From Georgenia satyanarayanai (GTDB lineage Bacteria; Actinomycetota; Actinomycetes; Actinomycetales; Actinomycetaceae): DNA of 64,000 bases. The DNA is taken from NCBI RefSeq assembly GCF_900116375.1, contig NZ_UETB01000004.1, forward strand, positions 203,138 through 267,137, read 5' to 3'. The notes beneath the pieces were generated by a model. That model had not been told where the DNA came from. It saw only the letters and a program-made list of their open reading frames with translations, and did not search any database. Numbering within the stretch: position 1 is the stretch's first letter; every line of letters begins with the position of its first letter. A program made the translations under genes and the position numbers. Of this stretch, positions 7,312 to 17,285 are shown in pieces.

Positions 7312-7930
7312 GTGACCACTGACGTCGCCGCCGTCGCGGCACTGACCCTGTACCTGGCCGGCCTGGCGGCCGCCTTCGGTGCCCGCTCCTGGATCCACCG
7401 GCGGCGCACCGGCTCCGCCGATTTCCGCGGCCTCAGCGGCGCCCCCGGATCGGCCGAGTGGTGGGGCGGGATCCTCTTCGCCGGCGCTCTCGTGCTTGGC
7501 GCCGCCCGGCCCTGGTCCGCGCCGGCACCACTACCCCTATCGCCCTGCCCCCGGTCGTTCAGTGGGCGGGCCTGGCCGTGGCGATCGCCGGCTTCGCCGG
7601 CGTGCTGGCCGCCCAGGCGGCCATGGGCTCCTCCTGGCGGACCGGTGTCGACCCCACCGAGCGCACCGGCCTGGTCACTTCCGGCATGTTCGCCGTGGTG
7701 CGCAACCCCATCTTCACCGCGATGCTCACCGCCCTGCTCGGCCTGACGCTCCTGGTCCCCACGGCGTGACCGCCGCGGCGCTCCTCTGCCTGCTCCTCGC
7801 CGTGGAGATCCAGGTCCGCCTCGTCGAAGAGCCCTACCTGATCCGCGCCCACGGACACGCCTACGCAAGTTACTCCGAACGAGTAGGCCGGTTCCTCCCT
7901 GGCCTCGGCCGGCTCACGCACGACCGTTGA
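7312..7930 (+). pseudogene. Isoprenylcysteine carboxyl methyltransferase-like membrane protein, two frameshifts
   Basis: Three frames join into one protein. The first, from GTG 7312 to about 7,510, carries an N-terminal helix and ADFRGLSGAPGSAEWWGG. The second runs to 7,769 (ALPPVVQWAGLAVAIAGF, GSSWRTGVDPTERTGLVTSG, VVRNPIFTAM). The third runs to 7,930 (VEIQVRLVEEPYLIRAHG, YASYSERVGRFLPG). RNPIF and EEPYL...YxxYxxRVGRFLPG are signatures of ICMT/PEMT-like S-adenosylmethionine methyltransferases. Each junction (about 7,500-7,515 and about 7,755-7,770) behaves as a single missing base. It lies just after cadD, where such genes often sit in metal clusters. It is either a true pseudogene or the result of sequencing indels. 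Confidence 0.75.
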
Positions 7931-8036
7931 CCCCCCTCCACCACCTGCTCCTCCGGCCCGCTGTCGGCCCACTGTCCGGTGCGGGATGGTCAATCGACGC
8001 CCTGCCGGTAGTGCAGCTTCGCCAATCTGGCCAGCG

Positions 8037-8648
8037 TCAGGGGTGGCCGGGCGCTCGGCGCACACGTCCTGGCGTCCAGCGCACCCCTTGGATCGGGAGG
8101 GTCAGCTGGCCACGGTGGTGGTCGTAGTGCTGCACCGGGTAGGCGTAGACCTCGGCCAGAGTCATCACGTCGGAAAAGTATGGGTCCCAGCTGGTGAGAA
8201 AGGGCATGCCGCGTGCCAGCGTGCGCTCATGCTCTGTGTGCAACCGGAGGGTCAGCGCGGCGATGGTGCGGTCGCACAGACCGCCCATCCGGCGGTGGTT
8301 GAAAACCAGCGTGGCGCCGCAGCTGCCGAGGTAGTTGATGAGGTGGAAGGGGCGCTGTCCGGCGTTGAGCAAGTGCGCGAATCCGCGCCCGACAGGCTCG
8401 GGTAGGAGGCTGACGAACCGGACCAGCGGCACCAGCCGACGCACGACAAGAAATCCGAAGACCATGTGGAAGAGCAGCTGCTCATTAGTCCATCGGGTGC
8501 CCTCTGAGCCGGCGCGCAACTGTGCGGGGGAGGCGGTGGCCAGCAGCGCATGAAGGTCGGCTCGTGCGCGCTCCAACTCGGCGGCGATGCCAGCACGGTC
8601 GACCGGGCCATCAAGGTTCGAGGTGGCCGAGTCCATACTTCTGATCAT
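8037..8648 (-). CDS. DinB-fold (DinB/YfiT-like) metalloenzyme-family protein
   Basis: The product has about 203 residues if started at ATG 8648 (8636 or 8690 are alternatives). The helical pattern and spaced histidines fit the DinB superfamily four-helix bundle: ELERARADLHALLATAS...WTNEQLLFHMVFGF early, and AEVYAYPVQHYDHHRGQL late with the H-x3-H metal-ligand arrangement. The family includes thiol-dependent S-transferases and DNA-damage-induced proteins of unknown reaction. It is a monocistronic minus-strand gene, convergent with the frameshifted methyltransferase. Confidence 0.75.
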   Translation of the reverse strand: MIRSMDSATSNLDGPVDRAGIAAELERARADLHALLATASPAQLRAGSEGTRWTNEQLLFHMVFGFLVVRRLVPLVRFVSLLPEPVGRGFAHLLNAGQRPFHLINYLGSCGATLVFNHRRMGGLCDRTIAALTLRLHTEHERTLARGMPFLTSWDPYFSDVMTLAEVYAYPVQHYDHHRGQLTLPIQGVRWTPGRVRRAPGHP

Positions 8649-8835
8649 CCTCGCTACCGGGTATGTACGGCGAGTGCCTGCGAAAGTCACGAGGTGTCCG
8701 CAGAGGGATCCCCCTGCGGCGCGTCACTGCCTGGCTTCCCGAGCAACGTGGGCGTCGCCGGGGCGGGTTCCTCTTGCGGGACGGTCGCCGAGCCGGCGCA
8801 CCCTTCGCCAGATCGCCGCAAGCGGCGTCGAAGAT

Positions 8836-9507
8836 TCACGCCATGAGAGTGACGCCGCGCAACCACTGTTCAACCTGTGAGGCCGCGTGGGTGACCTCTT
8901 CGCCCCGGACAGCGAGGCCCTCACCGATGGAGGCACCGACCGTGAGCTCGGTGTAGACGTCAACGGATCGCCCGAGACCGCTCATTGCGTGCGTCGTCAC
9001 GGGCAGGACGCGCTTGCCCTCTAGGGGGACCGACTCGACGAACGTGGACAGGATCATGGGTGGTCGGACGTTCCAGATGGGGCTGGCGAGGATCACCGTC
9101 TCGTATCGGCTCACATCTGGCCGTGGCGAGGCGATCGCGGGCCTGGCGTCCTGTTCCTGCTCGCGGACGTTGCGCGCGACGGTCGCCTCGTAGTCGGCCG
9201 AGTACGGGTCGGCCGCCTCGATCCGGTAGGTCTCACAGTCGACGCGGTCAGCGATCATCGTGGCAAGGACCTCGGTGTTGCCAACCTCAAGATCGCGCCG
9301 TCCGCCGTACCAGTAGTTCTCGCCGGGCCGGCAGAAGTACACGAGCAGCGTCCCGGTGTTGGTCCGGGGCCTTGGAGTCACGGCTGAGGGCTGCGGGCTC
9401 GGGGCGGTGTCCTGGGACATGCAACCGGCCACGGTGAGCAGGGTCGCCCCGCCGAGGGCCAGGCCGGCACGCAGGAACGTCCGCCGGCTGGTCGAGCGCG
9501 CGGTCAT
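8836..9507 (-). CDS. Exported flavodoxin-domain lipoprotein (Tat signal)
   Basis: The product has 223 residues from ATG 9507. The N-terminus has a twin-arginine signal (TSRRTFLRAG), a hydrophobic stretch and a lipobox (LLTVAGC, Cys29), so the protein is probably Tat-exported and lipid-anchored. The remainder is flavodoxin-like: TGTLLVYFCRPGENYWYGG where the phosphate loop would be, VGNTEVLATMIAD, and YETVILASPIWNVRPPMILSTF. It probably binds FMN and carries electrons outside the membrane. The start overlaps the stop of the upstream regulator gene by 4 bp (ATGA). Confidence 0.88.
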   Translation of the reverse strand: MTARSTSRRTFLRAGLALGGATLLTVAGCMSQDTAPSPQPSAVTPRPRTNTGTLLVYFCRPGENYWYGGRRDLEVGNTEVLATMIADRVDCETYRIEAADPYSADYEATVARNVREQEQDARPAIASPRPDVSRYETVILASPIWNVRPPMILSTFVESVPLEGKRVLPVTTHAMSGLGRSVDVYTELTVGASIGEGLAVRGEEVTHAASQVEQWLRGVTLMA

Positions 9508-10388
9508 CCGCCCGGGGCGGTGATCGCGTCGCCGCGGGTGGCGGCCAATGACGCCAGCAGGGCCAGGCCGTCGGCGGCGGGTGTACCGGGTGCGGCGCTG
9601 TAGGCGATGAGGACGAGGCCGGGGTGCTGGACGAGTTCCATGACGTCGTACTCCAGGACGAGGACGCCGACCTCGGGATGGCGCAGGCGCTTGAGGCCCG
9701 TGCGGTGCAGGCGCACGTCGTGGGTGGCCCACAGGGTGCGGAACATCTCGGAGCGGGTGGACAGCTCGCCGACGAGGTCGGACAGCGGCTTGTCGTAGGG
9801 GTTATGCCCAGCGGCGCCGTGCAACGCCGCGACGCAGTCGTGGGTGACCTGCTCCCAGTCGGGGTAGTAGTCGCGCGCCGAGGCGTCGAGGAACGCGTGC
9901 CGGGCGCTGTTGGGTGGGGTGCCGGTGTGCCGGGCGAAGCGGTAGACGGGGCTGAGCAGCTCTCGGGCGAGGGCGTTGCCGGCGACGACGTCCATGTGGG
10001 AGTCGCGGACGTAGGCCGGCACGGTGGTCATCGCGTCGAGGACACGCTGCATCGAGGCGTGCACCGCGGGGCGCGGCGTGGGGGTGCGGCGCCGCCGCGT
10101 GGACTGGTTGGCGGCGTGGGCAAGGTTGCGCAGGTGCAGCTGCTCGGCCTCGTCCAGGCGCAGAGCGGCCGCGATCGCGTCCAGGACGGCGTCGGAGGCG
10201 CCGGCCAGGTTCCCGCGCTCGAGGCGGGCGTAGTACTCCGAGGAGACGCCGGCCAGGACGGCGACCTCGTCGCGGCGCAGCCCGGCGACCCGGCGTCGTC
10301 CCGTGCCAGCGGGCAGGCCGACGTCGGTCGGGCTGAGCCGGGCGCGGCGCGAGGATAGGAAGTCACGCACCTCGTCACGTTGGTCCAT
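9504..10388 (-). CDS. XRE-family regulator with MmyB-like ligand domain
   Basis: The product has 294 residues from ATG 10388. Residues about 8-75 form a Cro/CI helix-turn-helix (RRVAGLRRDEVAVLAGVSSEYYARLERGN). The remainder is the MmyB-like ligand-binding domain (VPAYVRDSHMDVVAGNALARELL; LRHPEVGVLVLEYDVMEL; HPGLVLIAYSAAPGTP). Members commonly control a divergent oxidoreductase gene, and here two aldo/keto reductases lie divergently. A perfect dyad (10426-10438) sits in the shared upstream region. The flavodoxin gene is co-transcribed downstream, so one regulator may control the entire redox group. Confidence 0.9.
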   Translation of the reverse strand: MDQRDEVRDFLSSRRARLSPTDVGLPAGTGRRRVAGLRRDEVAVLAGVSSEYYARLERGNLAGASDAVLDAIAAALRLDEAEQLHLRNLAHAANQSTRRRRTPTPRPAVHASMQRVLDAMTTVPAYVRDSHMDVVAGNALARELLSPVYRFARHTGTPPNSARHAFLDASARDYYPDWEQVTHDCVAALHGAAGHNPYDKPLSDLVGELSTRSEMFRTLWATHDVRLHRTGLKRLRHPEVGVLVLEYDVMELVQHPGLVLIAYSAAPGTPAADGLALLASLAATRGDAITAPGG

Positions 10389-10421
10389 GCCCTCGACGGT
10401 ACGAGCCCGAGGGCCGGGTAG

Positions 10422-12504
<2,083 letters not shown>

Positions 12505-12713
12505 TCACACCACCAAGCGGCACTCCGTGACGATCCGCTGGAACTAGCGGAACGAAACGTCCGTTCAAGGATCGTCCAGCGGGGCGGACCGGCAGCGCTG
12601 GCGGTTACACCGGACGCGCTCGGTGCACGCTCTGCGCGGCGGCGCCCGCGCGTCCGTCGCGAGCACGAGAATTGCTCTGTCGACTCATGGTAGTACTGCG
12701 GTGGCATTACGGT

Positions 12714-12944
12714 ATGAAGCTCAGTGTCAGCCTGCCAGAGGAGGATGTGGCAATCCTCGACGAGTACGCCCGTACCGCCGGCCTGCCCTCGAGGTCTGCA
12801 GCGGTGCAACACGCCGTGCGGATGCTCCGCTTACCCGACTTGGAGCAGGACTACGAAGCCGCGTGGCAGGAGTGGGAGGCCTCGGGCGATCAGGCGGCAT
12901 GGGACTCGACCGCAGCCGACGGAATCGCCAATGTTGCGCGGTGA
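12714..12944 (+). CDS. Ribbon-helix-helix antitoxin of a MazEF-like pair
   Basis: The product has 76 residues from ATG 12714; upstream in-frame starts give an unlikely extension. It has the RHH pattern: [38 protein letters not shown], then an acidic tail ([17 protein letters not shown]) that would cap the toxin. It precedes and overlaps the toxin gene by 14 bp. It should repress its own operon and block the endoribonuclease. Confidence 0.88.
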   Translation: MKLSVSLPEEDVAILDEYARTAGLPSRSAAVQHAVRMLRLPDLEQDYEAAWQEWEASGDQAAWDSTAADGIANVAR

Positions 12945-13278
12945 GATCCGGCTCGTCGATCTGGACCCCGTGCGCGGGAGCGAGGCCAGCAGTCGTCGTC
13001 CTGCCGTGATCGTCAGCAATGACCGAGCGACCGCGGCCGCGGCTCGACTTGGCCGCGGAGTTGTCACCGTGGTGCCGGTCACCAGCAACACCGACCGGAT
13101 CTTCCCCTTCCAAACCCTCCTGCCCGCAGCCGTGACCGGCCTCCGGCAGGACTCCAAGGCCCGGGCCGAGCAAGTCCGCTCCATCGCAGTCGAGCGCCTC
13201 GGCGCCGTCATCGGACGAGCCCCTGCCGACGTCATGGCCCACCTCGACGACGCGCTTCGCCTCCACCTGCAGCTGTAA
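12931..13278 (+). CDS. mazF: MazF/PemK-family toxin
   Basis: The product has 115 residues from ATG 12931. The MazF fold is clear: [31 protein letters not shown] (strand 1-2, conserved Arg), [23 protein letters not shown] and [18 protein letters not shown]. MazF enzymes are sequence-specific ribosome-independent mRNA interferases. Position just inside the inferred island end suggests a role in island maintenance. Confidence 0.9.
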   Translation: MLRGEIRLVDLDPVRGSEASSRRPAVIVSNDRATAAAARLGRGVVTVVPVTSNTDRIFPFQTLLPAAVTGLRQDSKARAEQVRSIAVERLGAVIGRAPADVMAHLDDALRLHLQL

Positions 13279-13390
13279 GCACCGCACTGCAAAAGTGGCG
13301 CTGGCCTGGATCCTGGGGACGCCGGCAGTCGGCAGGATGGCTGGGGTGCCAGCATCCGAGCCGCCCTCCATTTACCCTCCACATTGAGCC

Positions 13391-13407
13391 GTCACAGCCC
13401 GTCACAG
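13391..13407. repeat. Direct repeat pair near the island end (possible integrase arm sites)
   Basis: GTCACAG occurs at 13391-13397 and 13401-13407, ten bases apart and thus on one helix face, about 105 bp inside the tRNA remnant. This is the place where arm-type sites of tyrosine integrases are usual. Assignment is by position only. Confidence 0.35.
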
Positions 13408-13511
13408 ACCGGGTAGAGTCGGAGGTGCCAGCGAGGAGACTTCCTCGACAACACAAGCGAATCCGCTGTTTCCCGCGCCGATCGGCGGTAGCCGGAAGGC
13501 CCTCGATTCGT

Positions 13512-13549
13512 TCCGGAGGTCGCAGGTTCAAATCCTGCCCCCGCTACCA
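13512..13549 (+). other. tRNA 3' fragment: attachment site at the island's right end
   Basis: The segment contains TCCGG (3' strand of an anticodon stem), AGGTC (variable loop), the full T arm (GCAGG-TTCAAAT-CCTGC), an acceptor 3' strand CCCCGCT, discriminator A and CCA. No matching 5' half (AGCGGGG acceptor, D arm) lies within tRNA distance upstream. A lone tRNA 3' end followed by a tRNA-type terminator is the classical scar of site-specific integration. The intact tRNA would be at the island's other end, outside the window. I cannot state the amino acid with certainty. Confidence 0.75.
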
Positions 13550-13551
13550 GG

Positions 13552-13583
13552 AGAAGGCCCGGACCATCAGGTCCGGGCCTTCT
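13552..13583 (+). terminator. Intrinsic terminator of the original tRNA
   Basis: A perfect 14-bp stem (AGAAGGCCCGGACC / GGTCCGGGCCTTCT) with an ATCA loop starts three bases after the CCA end of the tRNA remnant. Confidence 0.8.
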
Positions 13584-13603
13584 GCGTTCCCCCGGGCTGT
13601 CGC

Positions 13604-15112
13604 TCAGGCGGGGCCGTGCCAGGCGAGCAGGAGCAGGCAGACGTCGTCGTGGCCCTCGCCGGGCGGGAGCAGCCGGTCGGTCACGGCCTGGACCGCCTCC
13701 TCCGGCCCGAGCACCAGGGTCTGCGCGCCCACCTCGACGAGCTCGTCGAGCCGGGTGGGCAGCGGCCGGTCACGTCGCTCCACGAGCCCGTCGGTGTAGA
13801 GGAGCAGCCGGTCACCGGGCACGAGGTCGACGGCCGCCTCCGGCCGCTCGCTCCCGGGCGCGGTCAGTCCCAGGGGTGTGGAGCGCCCGTCCCACACGAG
13901 GCGGGGCGTGCCGTCCCGCTCCAGGAGCAGGGGCGGGAGGTGGCCGGCGCACGCGAAGCGGAACCGGCCCGTGACGAGGTCCAGCTCGCCGTACAGGAGG
14001 GTGGCCGAGGTGGAGTCGGGGACGCGCCGGACGAACCGGTCGAGCGCACCGAGGACCCCGGCCGGGCCGATGCCGGGGCCGGCCACCGCCCGGACGGCGC
14101 TGCGCAGCTGCCCCATCGCGATGGCGGCGTCCAGCCCACGGCCCACGACGTCACCGACGGCGACCCCGAGGACGTCGTCGTCGAGGTGGAAGGCGTCGTG
14201 CCAGTCCCCGCCGACCTCGAGAGACTCCACGCCCGGCCGGTAGGACGTCGACACGACGACGCGCTCGTCCTGCGGCAGGGGAGCGGTGAGAAGGGCCTGC
14301 TGGAGCTGGTGCGCGATCGCGGCGCTGCGGTCGAAGAGGCTGGCGCGGTCCAGGGCGGCACCCGCCTGCTGGCCGACGGCGGTGAGCATCGCCAGGTCCG
14401 GCGGCTCGGCGCCCGCGCCGTCGTCGGGGAGCAGGGACAGCACCCCGAGCAGCCCCGACCGTCCGTGGAGGGGGACGAGGACGCGGCCGGCGTCGACAAG
14501 GGCCGTGCGCGGCCACGACCGCGGGGGCAGCGTGCCCGGGGTGCCGGTCTCCTCACCGGTGACCGAGTGGGCGACCAGGCGGCCGCGGGCGTCGGTGAGC
14601 CAGCACGTCGCCGCGCGGGCCCCCAGCGACGGCGTGGTGCCCAGCAGGGCGGAGGCCACCCCGTCACGGCCGACGGCGGCCGACAGCGCCGCGGTGACGT
14701 CCTGGAGCACCCGGGTGCGCTGGGCGGCGGCGTCGGCGTCCTTGCGGGCGGCCAGCAGCTCCCGCTCGTAGCGGGAGCGGTCGCGGGCGCTGGAGACCGC
14801 CACCCTGACCAGGCCGTCGGGAGCCACGACGGCGGTCATGAGCACGGGGACGCGGCCGTCCGGACCGCGCAGCTCGAGGGCCACCTCGTCCACCCGCCCC
14901 TCGACGTGCAGCAGGGGGGAGAGGTGGGTCTCCCAGTAGATGCGGCCCCCCACCGAGAGGAGCTGGCTCAGGCGCACGCGCCCGAGGACGTCGGCCGCGG
15001 GCCGCCCCACCCACTGGAGGAGGGTCGTGTTGGCGTCGAGCACCGTGCCGTCGCCGGCCAGCACGAGCAGGCCGCTGGGGGCCTCGTCCCAGGAGGCGGC
15101 GCGGTCGCTCAC
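13604..15112 (-). CDS. PAS-GAF-PP2C (SpoIIE-type) phosphatase, RsbP-like
   Basis: The product has 502 residues from GTG 15112. Residues about 8-120 are a PAS domain (APSGLLVLAGDGTVLDANTTLLQWVGR), about 120-145 a linker helix, about 145-275 GAF-like, and about 290-500 a PP2C/SpoIIE phosphatase with metal-binding motifs (GGDWHDAF, VGDVVGRGLDAA, LLLYTDGLVERR, GHDDVCLLLL). Such enzymes dephosphorylate anti-anti-sigma factors. Its gene overlaps that of an RsbQ-like hydrolase by 4 bp, exactly the partner arrangement of Bacillus RsbQ-RsbP. Unlike RsbP it has an extra GAF domain. No anti-sigma or sigma gene lies nearby. Confidence 0.9.
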   Translation of the reverse strand: MSDRAASWDEAPSGLLVLAGDGTVLDANTTLLQWVGRPAADVLGRVRLSQLLSVGGRIYWETHLSPLLHVEGRVDEVALELRGPDGRVPVLMTAVVAPDGLVRVAVSSARDRSRYERELLAARKDADAAAQRTRVLQDVTAALSAAVGRDGVASALLGTTPSLGARAATCWLTDARGRLVAHSVTGEETGTPGTLPPRSWPRTALVDAGRVLVPLHGRSGLLGVLSLLPDDGAGAEPPDLAMLTAVGQQAGAALDRASLFDRSAAIAHQLQQALLTAPLPQDERVVVSTSYRPGVESLEVGGDWHDAFHLDDDVLGVAVGDVVGRGLDAAIAMGQLRSAVRAVAGPGIGPAGVLGALDRFVRRVPDSTSATLLYGELDLVTGRFRFACAGHLPPLLLERDGTPRLVWDGRSTPLGLTAPGSERPEAAVDLVPGDRLLLYTDGLVERRDRPLPTRLDELVEVGAQTLVLGPEEAVQAVTDRLLPPGEGHDDVCLLLLAWHGPA

Positions 15113-15906
15113 GCCGGCAGGTACGCCTTCATCGCCGCGACGAGCTGGTCCGGGGCGCTGAGGTTGGGGCAGTGCCCCACCGCGTCGAGCACGGCGAAGT
15201 CGCTGTTCGGAAGGTGGTCACGGACGTACTCACCCACCTCCATGGGCGCGATGACGTCCTCGCGGCACTGGACGACGAGCGCGGGGGTGGCGACCCCGGG
15301 CAGGTCCGCCCGGTTGTCGGACAGGAACGTCGTGCGGGCGAAACGGCGGGCGAGCGTCGGGTCGGTCCGGCAGAAGCTCGTCGTCAGCTCCTCGCCCAGC
15401 TCGGGGCGGTCGGGCACGCCCATGATCACCGGGGCGATGTGGGCCGACCAGCCGAGGTAGTTGTCGTCCATGGTCTCGAGGAGCTCGTCGATCTCCTCCT
15501 GGCTGAACCCGCCGCGGTAGTCGCCGTCGTCGATGTAGCGGGGGCTGGGGCCCACGAGCACGAGCCGGTCGAAGAGCTCGGGACGCTCGCGAGCCGCGAG
15601 GACCCCGATCATGGCGCTCACGGAGTGACCGACGAACACCACCGGTCCGGCGTCGAGCGCGTCGACGATCTCGACGACGTCCTGCGCGTACCCCTCGAGG
15701 CGGGCGTGGCGGGAGGCGTCGTACGCGGAGGGGTCCGACGCGCCGGCACCGACGTGGTCGAAGAGCACCACCCGGTGCGTCGGCTCGAAGCTCGGGACGA
15801 CGAGTCGCCACATCTGCTGGTCGCAGCCGAAGCCGTGGGCCAGGACCATGGTGGGTCCCTCGGCCGCACCGCTCACCCGCACGTTGTTCCGCTTGAGTAC
15901 ATCCAC
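15109..15906 (-). CDS. rsbQ: RsbQ-like alpha/beta hydrolase (energy-stress regulator)
   Basis: The 265-residue product matches Bacillus subtilis RsbQ along its whole length as I recall it: RNNVRVSG, AHGFGCDQQMWR, LFDHVGAGASD, LEGYAQDV, FVGHSVSAMIG, LVLVGPSPRYID, GGF, PDRPEL.EEL...FC.TDP and GHCPNLSAPD. The Ser-Asp-His triad is S95, D217, H245, within two residues of RsbQ numbering (96/219/247). RsbQ is required for RsbP phosphatase activity in energy stress and belongs with the plant receptors KAI2/D14. A TAATGT hexamer seven bases before the GTG start suggests its own leaderless promoter. Confidence 0.92.
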   Translation of the reverse strand: MDVLKRNNVRVSGAAEGPTMVLAHGFGCDQQMWRLVVPSFEPTHRVVLFDHVGAGASDPSAYDASRHARLEGYAQDVVEIVDALDAGPVVFVGHSVSAMIGVLAARERPELFDRLVLVGPSPRYIDDGDYRGGFSQEEIDELLETMDDNYLGWSAHIAPVIMGVPDRPELGEELTTSFCRTDPTLARRFARTTFLSDNRADLPGVATPALVVQCREDVIAPMEVGEYVRDHLPNSDFAVLDAVGHCPNLSAPDQLVAAMKAYLPA

Positions 15907-15913
15907 GAATGCG

Positions 15914-15919
15914 ACATTA
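15914..15919 (-). promoter_or_regulatory. Leaderless -10 hexamer of rsbQ
   Basis: TAATGT on the minus strand, seven bases before GTG 15906; no Shine-Dalgarno is present. Confidence 0.5.
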
Positions 15920-15942
15920 CGGCACCTGGGCCGGCCCCAGGC

Positions 15943-17067
15943 TCACACCGGGGCGGGAAGCGGGAAGGACCGGTCCGCGAAGAAGATGCTGCGGGCCGCC
16001 CGCTGCCCCGGCGTGGTGCGCAGCGCCGTGAAGGCGGCCTCCATGGCGGCCGGGGAGCGCACCAGTCCCATGGACCGCCGCATCGCCACCCGCCCGCGGA
16101 ACCGCCGGCGCAGCGCGGCACCGTCGTAGGAGCGCAGCGCGCTTGGGTCGCCCGTGGTGAGGGCCTCGTCCAGGGCGTCCGCGGCGTGCTCGGACAGACG
16201 CAGGCACGGGTCCAGGCCACCGGCGGTCAGCGGGGACACGGCCCCGGCGGCGTCCCCCACGAGCAGCCCGCGGCGGGAGCTGATGCGTCGCAGCAGCCCG
16301 CCGACCGGGATGGGGCCGCCGCGGCGCTCGACGTCGGTCGGGCGGGACGGCAGCCCCGGCGCCACCGCCGTGAGCTCGCGCAGTGCGCGCCACACGCCCT
16401 CGGGGTAGCGGGAGGCGTAGCCGGCCGTGCCGAGGTGGACGTGCTCGCCGTCGTCGACGACCCAGCCGAGGTACCCCGGCGCGAGCCGCGGGTGCAGGAC
16501 GCAGTGGAAGGTGGGGACCTCGGTGCCCGCGCTCGGGAAGACCTCCTCGGCGCCGACGAGCAGGCGCTCGTTGCGGTCCAGGTGGAGGTCCCGTGCCACC
16601 CGGGAGCGGGCGCCGTCGGCCCCGACGACGAACCGCGCGCGGACCACGGACGGCGCGCCGTCGCCGCCCACGAGCTGCGCCGCGCCGTCGGCGTACCCGG
16701 CGTAGCGGGTGCCGAGGAGCACCTGGGCGCCCGCCTCGCGCGCCCGGGCGGCGAAGGCGGCGTAGAGGCCGGGCATGTCCCCGACACGGAACTCGTCACG
16801 GCCGCTGACGAGGACGACGGGCCGGCGCAGGCTCGGCGGGTAGAGCGCGACCTGCCGGATCGGCGGGCCGAGGTGCCCGGCCGGGAGCGGGAAGTCGTCC
16901 AGGGTGCGGCGCACGAAGATGCCGGTGGTCCGGATCGACCGGCCGAGGTCGGCGCGTTTGTCGACGACGCTCACGGCGTGACCGCGCCCGGCGAGGAGCG
17001 TGGCCACGTGGAGACCGGCCAGTCCCGCCCCGACGACGAGGACGTCGGTGTCCCACCCGGCGCTCAC
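15943..17067 (-). CDS. FAD-dependent oxidoreductase (geranylgeranyl reductase/monooxygenase family)
   Basis: The product has 374 residues from GTG 17067, set by the 4-bp GTGA overlap with the upstream regulator gene; the frame is open far upstream by chance. It starts with a Rossmann FAD loop (DVLVVGAGLAGLHVATLLAGRG), has the mid motif VVGADGARSRVARDL and the FAD-phosphate motif GLLVGDAAGAVSPLTAGGL. This is the pattern of the geranylgeranyl-reductase/aromatic hydroxylase group. The substrate is unknown. It forms an operon with DUF2975 and XRE genes, an association I cannot explain from known pathways. Confidence 0.85.
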   Translation of the reverse strand: MSAGWDTDVLVVGAGLAGLHVATLLAGRGHAVSVVDKRADLGRSIRTTGIFVRRTLDDFPLPAGHLGPPIRQVALYPPSLRRPVVLVSGRDEFRVGDMPGLYAAFAARAREAGAQVLLGTRYAGYADGAAQLVGGDGAPSVVRARFVVGADGARSRVARDLHLDRNERLLVGAEEVFPSAGTEVPTFHCVLHPRLAPGYLGWVVDDGEHVHLGTAGYASRYPEGVWRALRELTAVAPGLPSRPTDVERRGGPIPVGGLLRRISSRRGLLVGDAAGAVSPLTAGGLDPCLRLSEHAADALDEALTTGDPSALRSYDGAALRRRFRGRVAMRRSMGLVRSPAAMEAAFTALRTTPGQRAARSIFFADRSFPLPAPV

Positions 17068-17285
17068 GGCGCCGGGGTCCCGTCCGGCTCCCAGCGCAGC
17101 AGGTCGCCCGGCTGGCAGTCGAGCGCCTCGCACAGCGCCTCGAGGGTGGTGAAGCGGACGGCCTTGGCGCGACCGTTCTTGAGCACCGCGAGGTTGGCCG
17201 GCGTGATGCCCACCCGCTCGGCCAGCGTCCCGACCGACATCTTCCGGCGGGCGAGCATGACGTCGATGTCGACGACGATGGGCAC
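17064..17285 (-). CDS. Small XRE-family helix-turn-helix regulator
   Basis: The product has 73 residues: MPIVVDIDVMLARRKMSVGTLAERVGITPANLAVLKNGRAKAVRFTTLEALCEALDCQPGDLLRWE. This is a nearly minimal Cro/CI domain of the YozG type, commonly encoded directly after a DUF2975 membrane protein as seen here. It starts immediately after the DUF2975 stop and overlaps the oxidoreductase gene by 4 bp. The palindrome at 17826-17842 is a good candidate for its operator. Confidence 0.88.
   Translation of the reverse strand: MPIVVDIDVMLARRKMSVGTLAERVGITPANLAVLKNGRAKAVRFTTLEALCEALDCQPGDLLRWEPDGTPAP

Noticed and set aside
13447..13549. A complete tRNA gene, possibly with a long variable arm, or a tmRNA
   Set aside because: No 5' acceptor strand complementary to CCCCGCT, no D arm and no anticodon arm can be placed at tRNA distance; only the 3' half is present.
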